Shown piece by piece: positions 25,003 to 33,288 of a stretch of 36,289 nt of DNA. Each line of letters starts with the position of its first letter. The first letter of the stretch is position 1. The DNA is from Clostridium sp. (GTDB lineage Bacteria; Bacillota; Clostridia; Oscillospirales; Ruminococcaceae), in NCBI GenBank assembly GCA_023664445.1, contig JAMPFN010000001.1, forward strand, positions 1 to 36,289. The letters run 5' to 3'. A model generated the notes under the pieces. It was not told where the DNA came from. It ran no database searches and saw only the letters and a program-made list of their open reading frames with translations. A program made the translations under genes and the position numbers.

Positions 25003-25472
25003 GGATAGGTCACGGATATGACGTACACCGTATGACGGAAAACAGAAAGCTTATTTTAGGCGGAGTTGATATTCCTTACGAAAAGGGTCTGCTCGGACAT
25101 TCCGATGCGGATGTTTTGGTTCACGCCGTAATGGATTCGATATTGGGCGCTCTCGCTTTGGGCGATATAGGAAAGCATTTTCCCGATACCGATCCTGAAT
25201 ACAGCGGCGCAGACAGCATAGAACTTTTAAAGCACGTCTGCGCACTTGCCAAAGAGCGGGGATATAAAATAGGCAATCTTGACGCGACCGTGATCGCCCA
25301 AGCTCCGAAGCTTTCGCCTTACATTACGCAGATGAAAGAAAATATCGCCGATGCGTGTCAATGCGGATCGGGACAGATAAACGTAAAAGCGACCACCGAA
25401 GAAAAGCTCGGATTCACGGGAAACGGGTCGGGAATTTCCGCGCACTGCGTAGTGCTTATGCAGGAAATATAG
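24999..25472 (+). CDS. ispF: 2-C-methyl-D-erythritol 2,4-cyclodiphosphate synthase
   Basis: A 157-residue trimeric zinc enzyme that cyclises the IspE product with release of CMP. Metal ligands are in GYDVHRM (Asp8, His10) and [13 protein letters not shown] (His42 region). [26 protein letters not shown] and [14 protein letters not shown] complete the family pattern. ispE is not in the window. Translation is coupled to ispD by a 4-bp overlap. Confidence 0.97.
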   Translation: MRIGHGYDVHRMTENRKLILGGVDIPYEKGLLGHSDADVLVHAVMDSILGALALGDIGKHFPDTDPEYSGADSIELLKHVCALAKERGYKIGNLDATVIAQAPKLSPYITQMKENIADACQCGSGQINVKATTEEKLGFTGNGSGISAHCVVLMQEI

Positions 25473-25515
25473 CCGCGCATAAAAACGATTTGTAACAAGT
25501 CTGTCATATCACTCA

Positions 25516-25626
25516 TATAATATACAAAGCAGAAGTTTTTTCTGCGAATAAGAACTTATTCTTATAGTTTCTCTATGAGCATAAGTTCTGAACTGATCAA
25601 TAAAAACGGGTGAATGGAGGCTTATT
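25516..25626 (+). promoter_or_regulatory. Leader of the DUF3343 gene with competing hairpins
   Basis: A TATAAT (25516-25521) is a likely -10 box; the -35 box is poor (TTGTAA, spacing 20). The leader of about 95 nt holds GCAGAA/TTCTGC (25529-25545). Two mutually exclusive stems follow: TAAGAA/TTCTTA (25549-25564) and AGAACTTAT/ATAAGTTCT (25551-25559 with 25581-25589). The second stem consumes the first. The end is GGAGG before the ATG at 25627. It fits an attenuator or a small riboswitch, but no known class is recognised. Confidence 0.4.
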
Positions 25627-25851
25627 ATGAAGAAGACAGCAGTTACCATGCCCTCTGTCACTCACGCGATCAAAGCAGGGCGTATACTCGCTAAAAACGG
25701 CTACAGAAGCGAGATAAAAAAGTCGCCTCATGTATCCGAGGGCGGCTGTACGCATATTCTGATCGTAAACGGTGATCCGGTAAATGTAATTGCATTTTTA
25801 AATCGCAATAGAATAGAATACGGAAAAATTTTAAAGGACGCGGTGTATTGA
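25627..25851 (+). CDS. DUF3343 family protein, putative Se/S carrier
   Basis: A 74-residue protein. It has the small ferredoxin-like layout of DUF3343: TMPSVTHAIKAGRILAKNGYR at the N-terminus, a cysteine in SEGGCTHILIV, and a C-terminal helix (VIAFLNRNRIEYGKILK). These proteins are described as putative selenium/sulfur carriers and often lie next to selenium or cysteine-desulfurase-like genes. Here the next gene, 1 nt away, is exactly such a PLP enzyme. Function is inferred from family and neighbour; no biochemical role is established. Confidence 0.75.
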   Translation: MKKTAVTMPSVTHAIKAGRILAKNGYRSEIKKSPHVSEGGCTHILIVNGDPVNVIAFLNRNRIEYGKILKDAVY

Positions 25852-25852
25852 T

Positions 25853-26983
25853 ATGACAGTAAATTTTGATAACGCCGCCTCTACCTTTCCCAAACCGGCA
25901 GCGGTAAGGCGTTCGCTTTTTGACGCTGTTTCCAACTTCGGCGGAAATGCCGGACGCGGCGGACACCGTCTTACCCTTATGGCGTCGGAAAAGGTCTTTG
26001 ACACAAGACAGGCAGCAGCCGATTTTTTCGGCGCTGATCCTGAAAACGTGATCTTTACGCTTAACTGCACTCACGCCTTAAATATGGCAATACAAGGAAT
26101 AATGAGAAACGGCGGTCATATAATAATAAGCAGTATAGAGCATAATTCGGTCGCAAGACCCGTTTACGCTCTTTCCAAGGCGGGTATCGCTTCCGGCAGC
26201 ATTGCCGATGTTTATGACGATGACGAACGTTTTCTCTCCGAGCTTAAAAGGCTCATAAGGCGCGACACAAAAGCGGTGGTCTGTACGGCTGCCGGAAATG
26301 TAACGGGCAGAATGCTGCCGATAAAGGAAATAGCGGATATATGCAAAAGCCGTAATATATGCTTTATTGTCGACGGCGCACAGGGCTGCGGAGTTATGGA
26401 TATAAAGCTGTCCGACGGGATAAATATAATTTGCGTTCCGGGGCATAAGGGACTGTACGGTCCGACGGGAACGGGACTTCTTATAACCGATGGGAAATAT
26501 AAGCTGTCCCCGATAATTCAGGGAGGTACGGGAAGCTCCTCCGCAGAGCTTTTGCAGCCTGATATACTTCCCGACAGTCTTGAAAGCGGAACGCTGAATA
26601 CGGTCGGCGTTATCGCGCTGAAAAGCGGGATAGATTTTGTCAGCGCAAAAACGACGGGCAGAATATTTGCCCATGAGGAGCGTCTTTGTCAGAAGTTTAT
26701 ACGTATGCTTGATCCTGAAAGAGTAACGGTATACAGAACAAAGGGACTTCGCTACGCTCCGATAGTTTCCTTCAATATAAACGGTATGCCCCCCGAAACA
26801 GCCGCCGCGCTTCTTGATAAAAAGGGCTACTGTCTGAGGGCGGGTCTTCATTGCTCTCCTTTGGCTCATAAAACGCTCGGAACGGCTGAAGGAACAATAA
26901 GATTTTCTCCGTCTGTGTTCAATAATGAACGTCAGGTAACAGGTCTTGCGGAAGAAATAAAAAAATTATGTGAAAATTTCTGA
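25853..26983 (+). CDS. Class V aminotransferase / cysteine desulfurase-like PLP enzyme
   Basis: A 376-residue PLP enzyme. FDNAASTFPKP starts the fold. Asp174 and Gln177 in VDGAQGCGVMD contact PLP, and Lys199 in VPGHKGLYGPTGTG is the Schiff-base lysine. Cys334 in RAGLHCSPLAHKTLGT is at the position of the catalytic cysteine of group II desulfurases (SufS-like). The family would mobilise sulfur, or selenium, from cysteine or selenocysteine. Together with the DUF3343 carrier it suggests a two-gene sulfur or selenium relay. No suf or isc scaffold gene is near. Confidence 0.88.
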   Translation: MTVNFDNAASTFPKPAAVRRSLFDAVSNFGGNAGRGGHRLTLMASEKVFDTRQAAADFFGADPENVIFTLNCTHALNMAIQGIMRNGGHIIISSIEHNSVARPVYALSKAGIASGSIADVYDDDERFLSELKRLIRRDTKAVVCTAAGNVTGRMLPIKEIADICKSRNICFIVDGAQGCGVMDIKLSDGINIICVPGHKGLYGPTGTGLLITDGKYKLSPIIQGGTGSSSAELLQPDILPDSLESGTLNTVGVIALKSGIDFVSAKTTGRIFAHEERLCQKFIRMLDPERVTVYRTKGLRYAPIVSFNINGMPPETAAALLDKKGYCLRAGLHCSPLAHKTLGTAEGTIRFSPSVFNNERQVTGLAEEIKKLCENF

Positions 26984-27026
26984 AAAATATTGAAATTATA
27001 TACGCATTTATGATAAAATTATATTA

Positions 27027-27187
27027 GAGCCTGTTCACATAAAATATAATACACGTATTTTCGATGAATTTTGCCGGCTTCTGCGTTAAAAATTTTTGAA
27101 ATACGCCGGTATTCCTGCGAATTTTTTCCTTGAACCAGGCAAAAATCCACTCAAAACTCCGCATATTAATTTTATGTGAACAGGCTC
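27027..27187. mobile_element. MITE-like element C
   Basis: A 161-bp element with 19-bp perfect inverted ends GAGCCTGTTCACATAAAAT and its complement. TTA precedes it but TGG follows, so the target duplication is not clean. Ends and interior align loosely with element B (GAACCTGTCCACATA), so B and C are diverged relatives. The shared core is at about 27094-27117 (TTTGAAATACGCC on to CCTGC). It lies 43 nt after the stop codon of the upstream gene, unlike the others. Confidence 0.75.
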
Positions 27188-27249
27188 TGGTATTGAATCT
27201 TTTGAGGGGAACTCCTCCCCTCTTACATACAATAGACAGGATGTGAATT

Positions 27250-28128
27250 ATGTATACGATCAAAAATTTTTTTGAAACGCTTTGGAATGTATTGCAGTCG
27301 ATAACCATTCTGGATATTATTGACATATTGATTTTGGCGTATCTTATATATCTTCTGATAAAGCTTATAAAAGAAACCAAGGCCGGTCAGCTGATCAAGG
27401 GCATAATATTTGTCTTTATCGCTTATGCCATAAGCAGTTTTATCGGGTTTAAGGCCATGACATACATAATCAAAAGCGCGCTTGATATCGGTATTTTAGC
27501 GATACTTATCACTTTCCAACCGGAAATAAGACGAGCTCTTGAAAAAGCGGGACGCACAAAAATAGGCAGAGATCTGTTTTTCATCAACGATTCCGACGAT
27601 CTCACGAAAAAATGGGAAGACGCCGTAAATGCAATATGCGACGCCTGCGTCGATCTGTCCGTAACAAAAACGGGAGCGCTTATTGTTATTGAGCGTCAGA
27701 CAATGCTGAACGAGCAGATAGAAGATAATTCGACAACGCCGCTCAACGCCGTTCCGAGCAAGGAGCTTTTTGAGAATATATTTTTCAGGAACGCGCCTCT
27801 TCACGACGGCGCCGTCATAATGCGCAGAGGTATAATAATCGCCGCCGGCTGTCATCTCCCCCTGCCCGAAAGACAGGGACTTATCGACAAAAAACTCGGC
27901 TCACGCCACAGAGCGGCTATAGGTATGAGCGAAAGCTCCGACGCGTTAGTAGTGGTGGTTTCCGAGGAAACGGGTCAGATCTCCGTCGCGGAAAACGGCG
28001 AACTGATAAGGGATTACAACCGCTCAACGCTTTATAAGCGTTTGAGTGAAGACATTATCCCCAAGCCGTCCGAGCCGAAGAAAAAAAGCCCCAAGAAAAA
28101 CAAACAGGGCAAGGGGGTAAAAAAATGA
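27250..28128 (+). CDS. cdaA: Diadenylate cyclase CdaA
   Basis: A 292-residue membrane enzyme that makes the second messenger c-di-AMP from two ATP. Three helices (about 20-38, 50-67, 72-89) precede the DAC domain (about 105-265). That domain has the DGA motif at 186-188 (LHDGAVIMRRG) and the RHR motif at 219-221 (GSRHRAAIGMSE), both needed for activity. A Lys-rich tail ends the protein. The ribosome site AGGATGTG is moderate. cdaR overlaps by 4 bp. Confidence 0.96.
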   Translation: MYTIKNFFETLWNVLQSITILDIIDILILAYLIYLLIKLIKETKAGQLIKGIIFVFIAYAISSFIGFKAMTYIIKSALDIGILAILITFQPEIRRALEKAGRTKIGRDLFFINDSDDLTKKWEDAVNAICDACVDLSVTKTGALIVIERQTMLNEQIEDNSTTPLNAVPSKELFENIFFRNAPLHDGAVIMRRGIIIAAGCHLPLPERQGLIDKKLGSRHRAAIGMSESSDALVVVVSEETGQISVAENGELIRDYNRSTLYKRLSEDIIPKPSEPKKKSPKKNKQGKGVKK

Positions 28129-29423
28129 ATTTTTTAACAATAAGAAATAAAATCAAAAAATCCTTGAATAACAATACAGCAACGATAATCTACTCGGTGA
28201 TTATCGCGATATTCATCTGGATATTGATATCTATAAATATCTATCCCACAACGCCGAAAACATTCAGCAACATTCCGCTCGAAATAGATATAACGGGTAC
28301 GTCTGCCGAGGAAAATGAACTGAGCGTTATAAAAGCATCCGCAAAAAACGTAACTGTTACCATAAAGGGCGACCGTTCCAGGATCGGAAGCCTTTCGGAA
28401 AAAGATCTTACTGCAAAAGCTATTATTGGAAATGTAAATTCCGCAGGTGAAAAATCTTTAAATATAGAAGTGATCGGAAACGATTCCAACGTTGCATTTG
28501 AAGTTACGGAAATAAAGCCGTCAAAGGTCGACGTTATGTTTGACCATATCGATACAAGGGAGTTTGAGCTTTCCGTAAACGCCCCCGATATAACCGCAGC
28601 CGAAGACCTTTATATGGACAAGTCGGAATTTAAAGTGACTCCTGCGACTGTGGAAATAACGGGTCCGTCAACACAGCTTGACAGTATTGACAGGGCGTTG
28701 GTGTTTGTTGAAAATAAGCGGGAGATAAACACAGCGTCTACTTTTTACAGCAAGGAAGTCGTGCTTTACGACAAAAACGAATCGAGGATAAGCGCAGATA
28801 ACATGACATTCACCCCTGACGACTTTGCGATAGAGATACCCGTTTACATGCAAAAGGAGCTTGACCTTACCTATGATATCCGCTATGCGCCGACGAATTT
28901 TGACATCGATTCTCTGAATCTTGAACTTAATGTTGATAAGATAAAAATCGCATCTCCCAATACCGATCTTCTGAACATCGATACATGGAGCATAGGCTCG
29001 ATACCTCTTTATGGTATCGATCTTGATTTCAATAAATCCTTCACGCTCGATATTCCCGGAAACTATAAGGATCTTACAAATGTTTCAACAGTTACCGCAA
29101 CGCTCAATCAGGAGGGACTTGCTAAAAAGACCGTTACAGTCAACGATATCTCAATTGTAAATTCACCGTCAAACTATGACTGCACGGTCAATACCTACGG
29201 GCTTACGTTTGACATAATCGGTCCCGAGGAGGATATAGAGAAAATTACGGAAAAGGAAATAATCGTATCTGTCGATTTGCTGAAATACACGATACAGAGC
29301 AGCAATTTCACAGCAGACGCCACTATAAGCTTTCCGAATTATGATAAGGTATGGGCGGTGGGACTTCAGAAGGTTTCGGTAACAGCCGCGCCTGTACAGA
29401 CGTCGGGGACGACTGCTAATTAA
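28125..29423 (+). CDS. cdaR: YbbR-domain protein CdaR, CdaA regulator
   Basis: A 432-residue protein with one N-terminal membrane helix (about 18-38, IIYSVIIAIFIWILISINIY) followed by an extracellular region of about four YbbR-like repeats (roughly 42-135, 136-228, 230-325, 328-425). Repeats include phrases such as VTPATVEITGPSTQLDSID and LTFDIIGPEEDIEKI. CdaR binds CdaA in the membrane and modulates its activity. The usual third gene, glmM, does not follow; a hairpin and a MITE do instead. Confidence 0.92.
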   Translation: MNFLTIRNKIKKSLNNNTATIIYSVIIAIFIWILISINIYPTTPKTFSNIPLEIDITGTSAEENELSVIKASAKNVTVTIKGDRSRIGSLSEKDLTAKAIIGNVNSAGEKSLNIEVIGNDSNVAFEVTEIKPSKVDVMFDHIDTREFELSVNAPDITAAEDLYMDKSEFKVTPATVEITGPSTQLDSIDRALVFVENKREINTASTFYSKEVVLYDKNESRISADNMTFTPDDFAIEIPVYMQKELDLTYDIRYAPTNFDIDSLNLELNVDKIKIASPNTDLLNIDTWSIGSIPLYGIDLDFNKSFTLDIPGNYKDLTNVSTVTATLNQEGLAKKTVTVNDISIVNSPSNYDCTVNTYGLTFDIIGPEEDIEKITEKEIIVSVDLLKYTIQSSNFTADATISFPNYDKVWAVGLQKVSVTAAPVQTSGTTAN

Positions 29424-29452
29424 TTCAAGCCGGAGTCGCTTATTGTCAAAAT

Positions 29453-29500
29453 CTAAAAGTTTAGGTCAAGCCTTTTCAAAGACTTGACCTAAACTTTTAG
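29453..29500. terminator. 18-bp perfect inverted repeat after cdaR
   Basis: CTAAAAGTTTAGGTCAAG (29453-29470) and its exact complement (29483-29500) enclose a 12-nt loop. It lies 30 nt after cdaR in a convergent gap and likely ends transcription. The MITE that follows starts at the base of this stem, so any original T-run would now be on the far side of the insertion. Confidence 0.7.
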
Positions 29501-29661
29501 AACCTGTCCACATAGGCATATGCACACGTCTTTTTGGCAAATTTTCCTGATAAACTTCGTTGATTTTTCTTGCCATACGCGAGTATGCCTGCAAAAAATC
29601 GCCTTGTTTTCAGAAAAATTATGATTAAAAATCCGCATACATTTCCTATGTGGACAGGTTC
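29500..29661. mobile_element. MITE-like element B, intact copy
   Basis: A 162-bp element with inverted ends GAACCTGTCCACATAGG and complement. TTA is duplicated at 29497-29499 and 29662-29664; the right-hand TTA is the complement of the TAA stop codon of the minus-strand gene beside it. The 24-nt core occupies 29569-29592 (CTTGCCATACGC, then GAGTATGCCTGC). It has no coding capacity and is the reference for the interrupted copy B' near aroE. Confidence 0.8.
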
Positions 29662-30195
29662 TTATAGCGTATAATCTCTTTCAAAAAGCTCTTCGTAAAG
29701 CTCTTTTTTCAAAAAATCTTCCGGTATCTTTTCCAAAAGCTTAGTACTGATAAACGATTTGCTTTTTTGCGCGTATGCAGGCATATTATAACGCTTCTGT
29801 ATATTTTTAAGCTCTCTTTTCCATAGAAATTCCAGCTGCTTTTTAAGTTTTACCTTCGGATTGGGCAAATGACGCCTTATGACCTCGACCGCGCTTTCGG
29901 AAACGCATATTATCCCCCAATATTCAGGAACGTGCTTTTCCGCGCTCTTTTTATGCTTTTCTCCGACAACGATATAATTGAAGTCGTAAAAAATGTCATA
30001 ATTTTTAATCTGCGATTTAAGCCTCGTATAGCTGTCGCCGTCGCTTTTTATTTCAAATCCGACCAGTCCGCTTTCGGTAACGGCAAAAATATCCGCTCTC
30101 GAACTGTTTATGGGAACTTCCTCAAAAGTCCTGTGCTTTCCGAAGTTGAAATCGAGATAGTTAAAAAGCGCTTCTCTTATTTCGGGATCAAGCAT
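29662..30195 (-). CDS. sce7726-like protein with a PD-(D/E)xK-type signature
   Basis: A 177-residue protein from the ATG at 30195 (a TTG at 30204 overlapping the previous stop codon is an alternative; neither has an SD). It has PINSSRADIFAVTESGLVGFEIKSDGDSYTRL. Asp35 and the Glu48-x-Lys50 pair look like a restriction-nuclease-type active site, and HVPEYWGIICV follows, as in the sce7726 family. That family's function is not established; nuclease activity is inference. It is read directly after the aldose epimerase and must rely on coupling. Its TAA stop coincides with a MITE target duplication. Confidence 0.75.
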   Translation of the reverse strand: MLDPEIREALFNYLDFNFGKHRTFEEVPINSSRADIFAVTESGLVGFEIKSDGDSYTRLKSQIKNYDIFYDFNYIVVGEKHKKSAEKHVPEYWGIICVSESAVEVIRRHLPNPKVKLKKQLEFLWKRELKNIQKRYNMPAYAQKSKSFISTKLLEKIPEDFLKKELYEELFERDYTL

Positions 30196-30200
30196 GATCG

Positions 30201-31208
30201 TCAAAGCGCGGTAAAGAATCTTTGGCTGACTTCAAAATTCGCGTTCGGCTCGATCTCATGATATCCGGTGATGTCCGGATCAAGGCTTAAATTCGGAGCG
30301 TCGATCATGGCTGTCATAGGTTCGGGACAGAAATAACCGTTAAATCCCCTGTCGTTCCAGATTATCCAGAACTTATACTCGTCGGACACCTCATAGCAAA
30401 GCTTCTTTCCGCTTTTGGTATCCTCGGCAACAACGCCGTGGAACTGCTGTCCGTTCAGGTTTATATAATCGGTCGTGTACATTTCATTGTCGACCACCTG
30501 TAAAACAGGCTTTTTGTCACCCGTAAGATATTCTCTGTCCGCGTCCGTGAGATCAAGAAGCTTTTCCGTCGGCAGGCAGCGTTCGTTAAGCTCGCATCTC
30601 TTGATAACAGGTACTGTCAGACGGATATTTTCTTCTTCGCCGCCGTCCACAAAGGGAGAATTTATAGCCGTATGCGTCGCAAGCGATATCGGGAGCATTT
30701 TGTCGGAAAGATTTGTGATACGAAGCCTGTATTTAAGCCCCGATCCCGATAGAGTAAACTTAAATTCAGCCGTAAATTTCAAGGGCATATACTTGAAAAA
30801 CTCGTCGTTTTCATCATAGACATATTTTGTTTTTACAACAGCGCTGTTGTCGTCGGCATGATGCTCCACAAGCGTATGCGCTCTTTTATGGAGAAAACCG
30901 TGGATGTGGTTGTTGTAAGGAGCTTTTTCGTTTACCGGAAGATTGTAAACCGCGTCCGATGTCTTTAAAACTCCGTCTGCAAAACGGTTCGGGAGGTAGA
31001 GCGTCGGAAGTCCCCATACCTCGGGGGACTGCTTTATCGTTTCTGCGGAGTTGTCCTTTTTGAAGCGAAAAAATTCGATACCGTTTTTGTCGTCATGCAG
31101 CCTTATAACGTTTGAGCCTATCTCATATGCGATCATTGCGGTATATCCTCCGGCGGAGATCTCAACTGCCGGAGTTCCGTTAAATTCAGTAAGCTTAGCG
31201 TAATTCAT
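30201..31208 (-). CDS. Aldose 1-epimerase family protein (galactose mutarotase-like)
   Basis: A 335-residue beta-sandwich enzyme that interconverts anomers of a sugar. His103 in NNHIHGFLHKRAH, His179 in LATHTAINSPF and Glu295 in YFCPEPMTAMIDAPN occupy the conserved catalytic positions of the galM superfamily. The sugar substrate is not readable, and no galactose operon genes are near. The ATG is preceded by AAAGGA. An imperfect palindrome AAAAACCG...CAGTTTTT (31227-31249) lies just upstream. Confidence 0.88.
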   Translation of the reverse strand: MNYAKLTEFNGTPAVEISAGGYTAMIAYEIGSNVIRLHDDKNGIEFFRFKKDNSAETIKQSPEVWGLPTLYLPNRFADGVLKTSDAVYNLPVNEKAPYNNHIHGFLHKRAHTLVEHHADDNSAVVKTKYVYDENDEFFKYMPLKFTAEFKFTLSGSGLKYRLRITNLSDKMLPISLATHTAINSPFVDGGEEENIRLTVPVIKRCELNERCLPTEKLLDLTDADREYLTGDKKPVLQVVDNEMYTTDYINLNGQQFHGVVAEDTKSGKKLCYEVSDEYKFWIIWNDRGFNGYFCPEPMTAMIDAPNLSLDPDITGYHEIEPNANFEVSQRFFTAL

Positions 31209-31387
31209 CGAAAATAATCCTTTCTTAAAAACCGTTTTTAACAGTTTTTATCAAAATAAAAGCAAAAATAAAATTTGCCGTTACTTCTAATTTTATCATA
31301 AAAAGGCAATAAATTCAATAGATTTTTCAAAAAATCGTCAGATATATGTTTCCTGTTTAAAAAAAGATATTTTTTTGCAAAAAAACC
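31209..31387. other. AT-rich divergent spacer between galM-like gene and guaB
   Basis: About 180 nt, strongly A/T-rich with A- and T-tracts (31261-31380). Apart from the imperfect palindrome at 31227-31249 and the guaB promoter that follows, I see no gene, RNA or repeat in it. The promoter for the epimerase gene probably lies here but cannot be fixed by eye. Confidence 0.5.
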
Positions 31388-33005
<1,618 letters not shown>

Positions 33006-33020
33006 TAATACAACGTTTCA

Positions 33021-33057
33021 AAGAGGGGACGCTTTGTAAGTGAAAGCGTCCCCTTTA
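33021..33057. terminator. guaB terminator, a hairpin also found after the LRR gene
   Basis: AGGGGACGCTTT (33024-33035) pairs with AAAGCGTCCCCT (33043-33054), then a short T-run. The same hairpin sequence, including the loop read on the other strand (CACTTACAAA), recurs at 34941-34975. Confidence 0.8.
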
Positions 33058-33064
33058 AAATACT

Positions 33065-33194
33065 TATATGTTCGTTTCTTGCCTTGATGCAAGAAACGAA
33101 CCAAAGAAAATCAAGCTTCCGCTCCGGCACAGTTTGCGCTGTGAGTCGCAGAAGCGAAAAATAATTATTGTATTTATAGTCGGGGACTGTAAAC
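33065..33194 (-). repeat. Structured repeat E, copy 2 (inverted)
   Basis: Reverse-complement copy of 13274-13400. The GTTCGTTTCTTGC/GCAAGAAACGAAC stem is perfect here but has a wobble in copy 1. The inner CACAG/CTGTG hairpin keeps its stem while the loop differs from copy 1. The remaining 33195-33288 is AT-rich. It may carry the promoter of the next gene (TTGACA at 33224-33229 and TATAAT-like TATAAT/TATGTT near 33246-33258). Confidence 0.7.
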
Positions 33195-33223
33195 GGCACT
33201 TTTTCATTTTTTTATAAAAGGCA

Positions 33224-33288
33224 TTGACAAACTTTCATTAATAAGATATAATTATGTTATAAAATATAAATTTTAGGAGGAAGTTCTT
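33224..33288 (+). promoter_or_regulatory. Putative promoter and ribosome site of the LRR-dockerin gene
   Basis: TTGACA at 33224-33229 is followed by A/T-rich -10 candidates (GATATAAT about 17 nt on). TTAGGAGGA sits 6-7 nt before the ATG at 33289. The ATG of the signal-peptide frame, not the in-frame TTG at 33348, therefore has the real initiation signals. Confidence 0.6.

Noticed and set aside
26078..26869. Long minus-strand frame opposite the class V aminotransferase
   Set aside because: No initiation signal or domain; the opposite strand has complete PLP-enzyme motifs.
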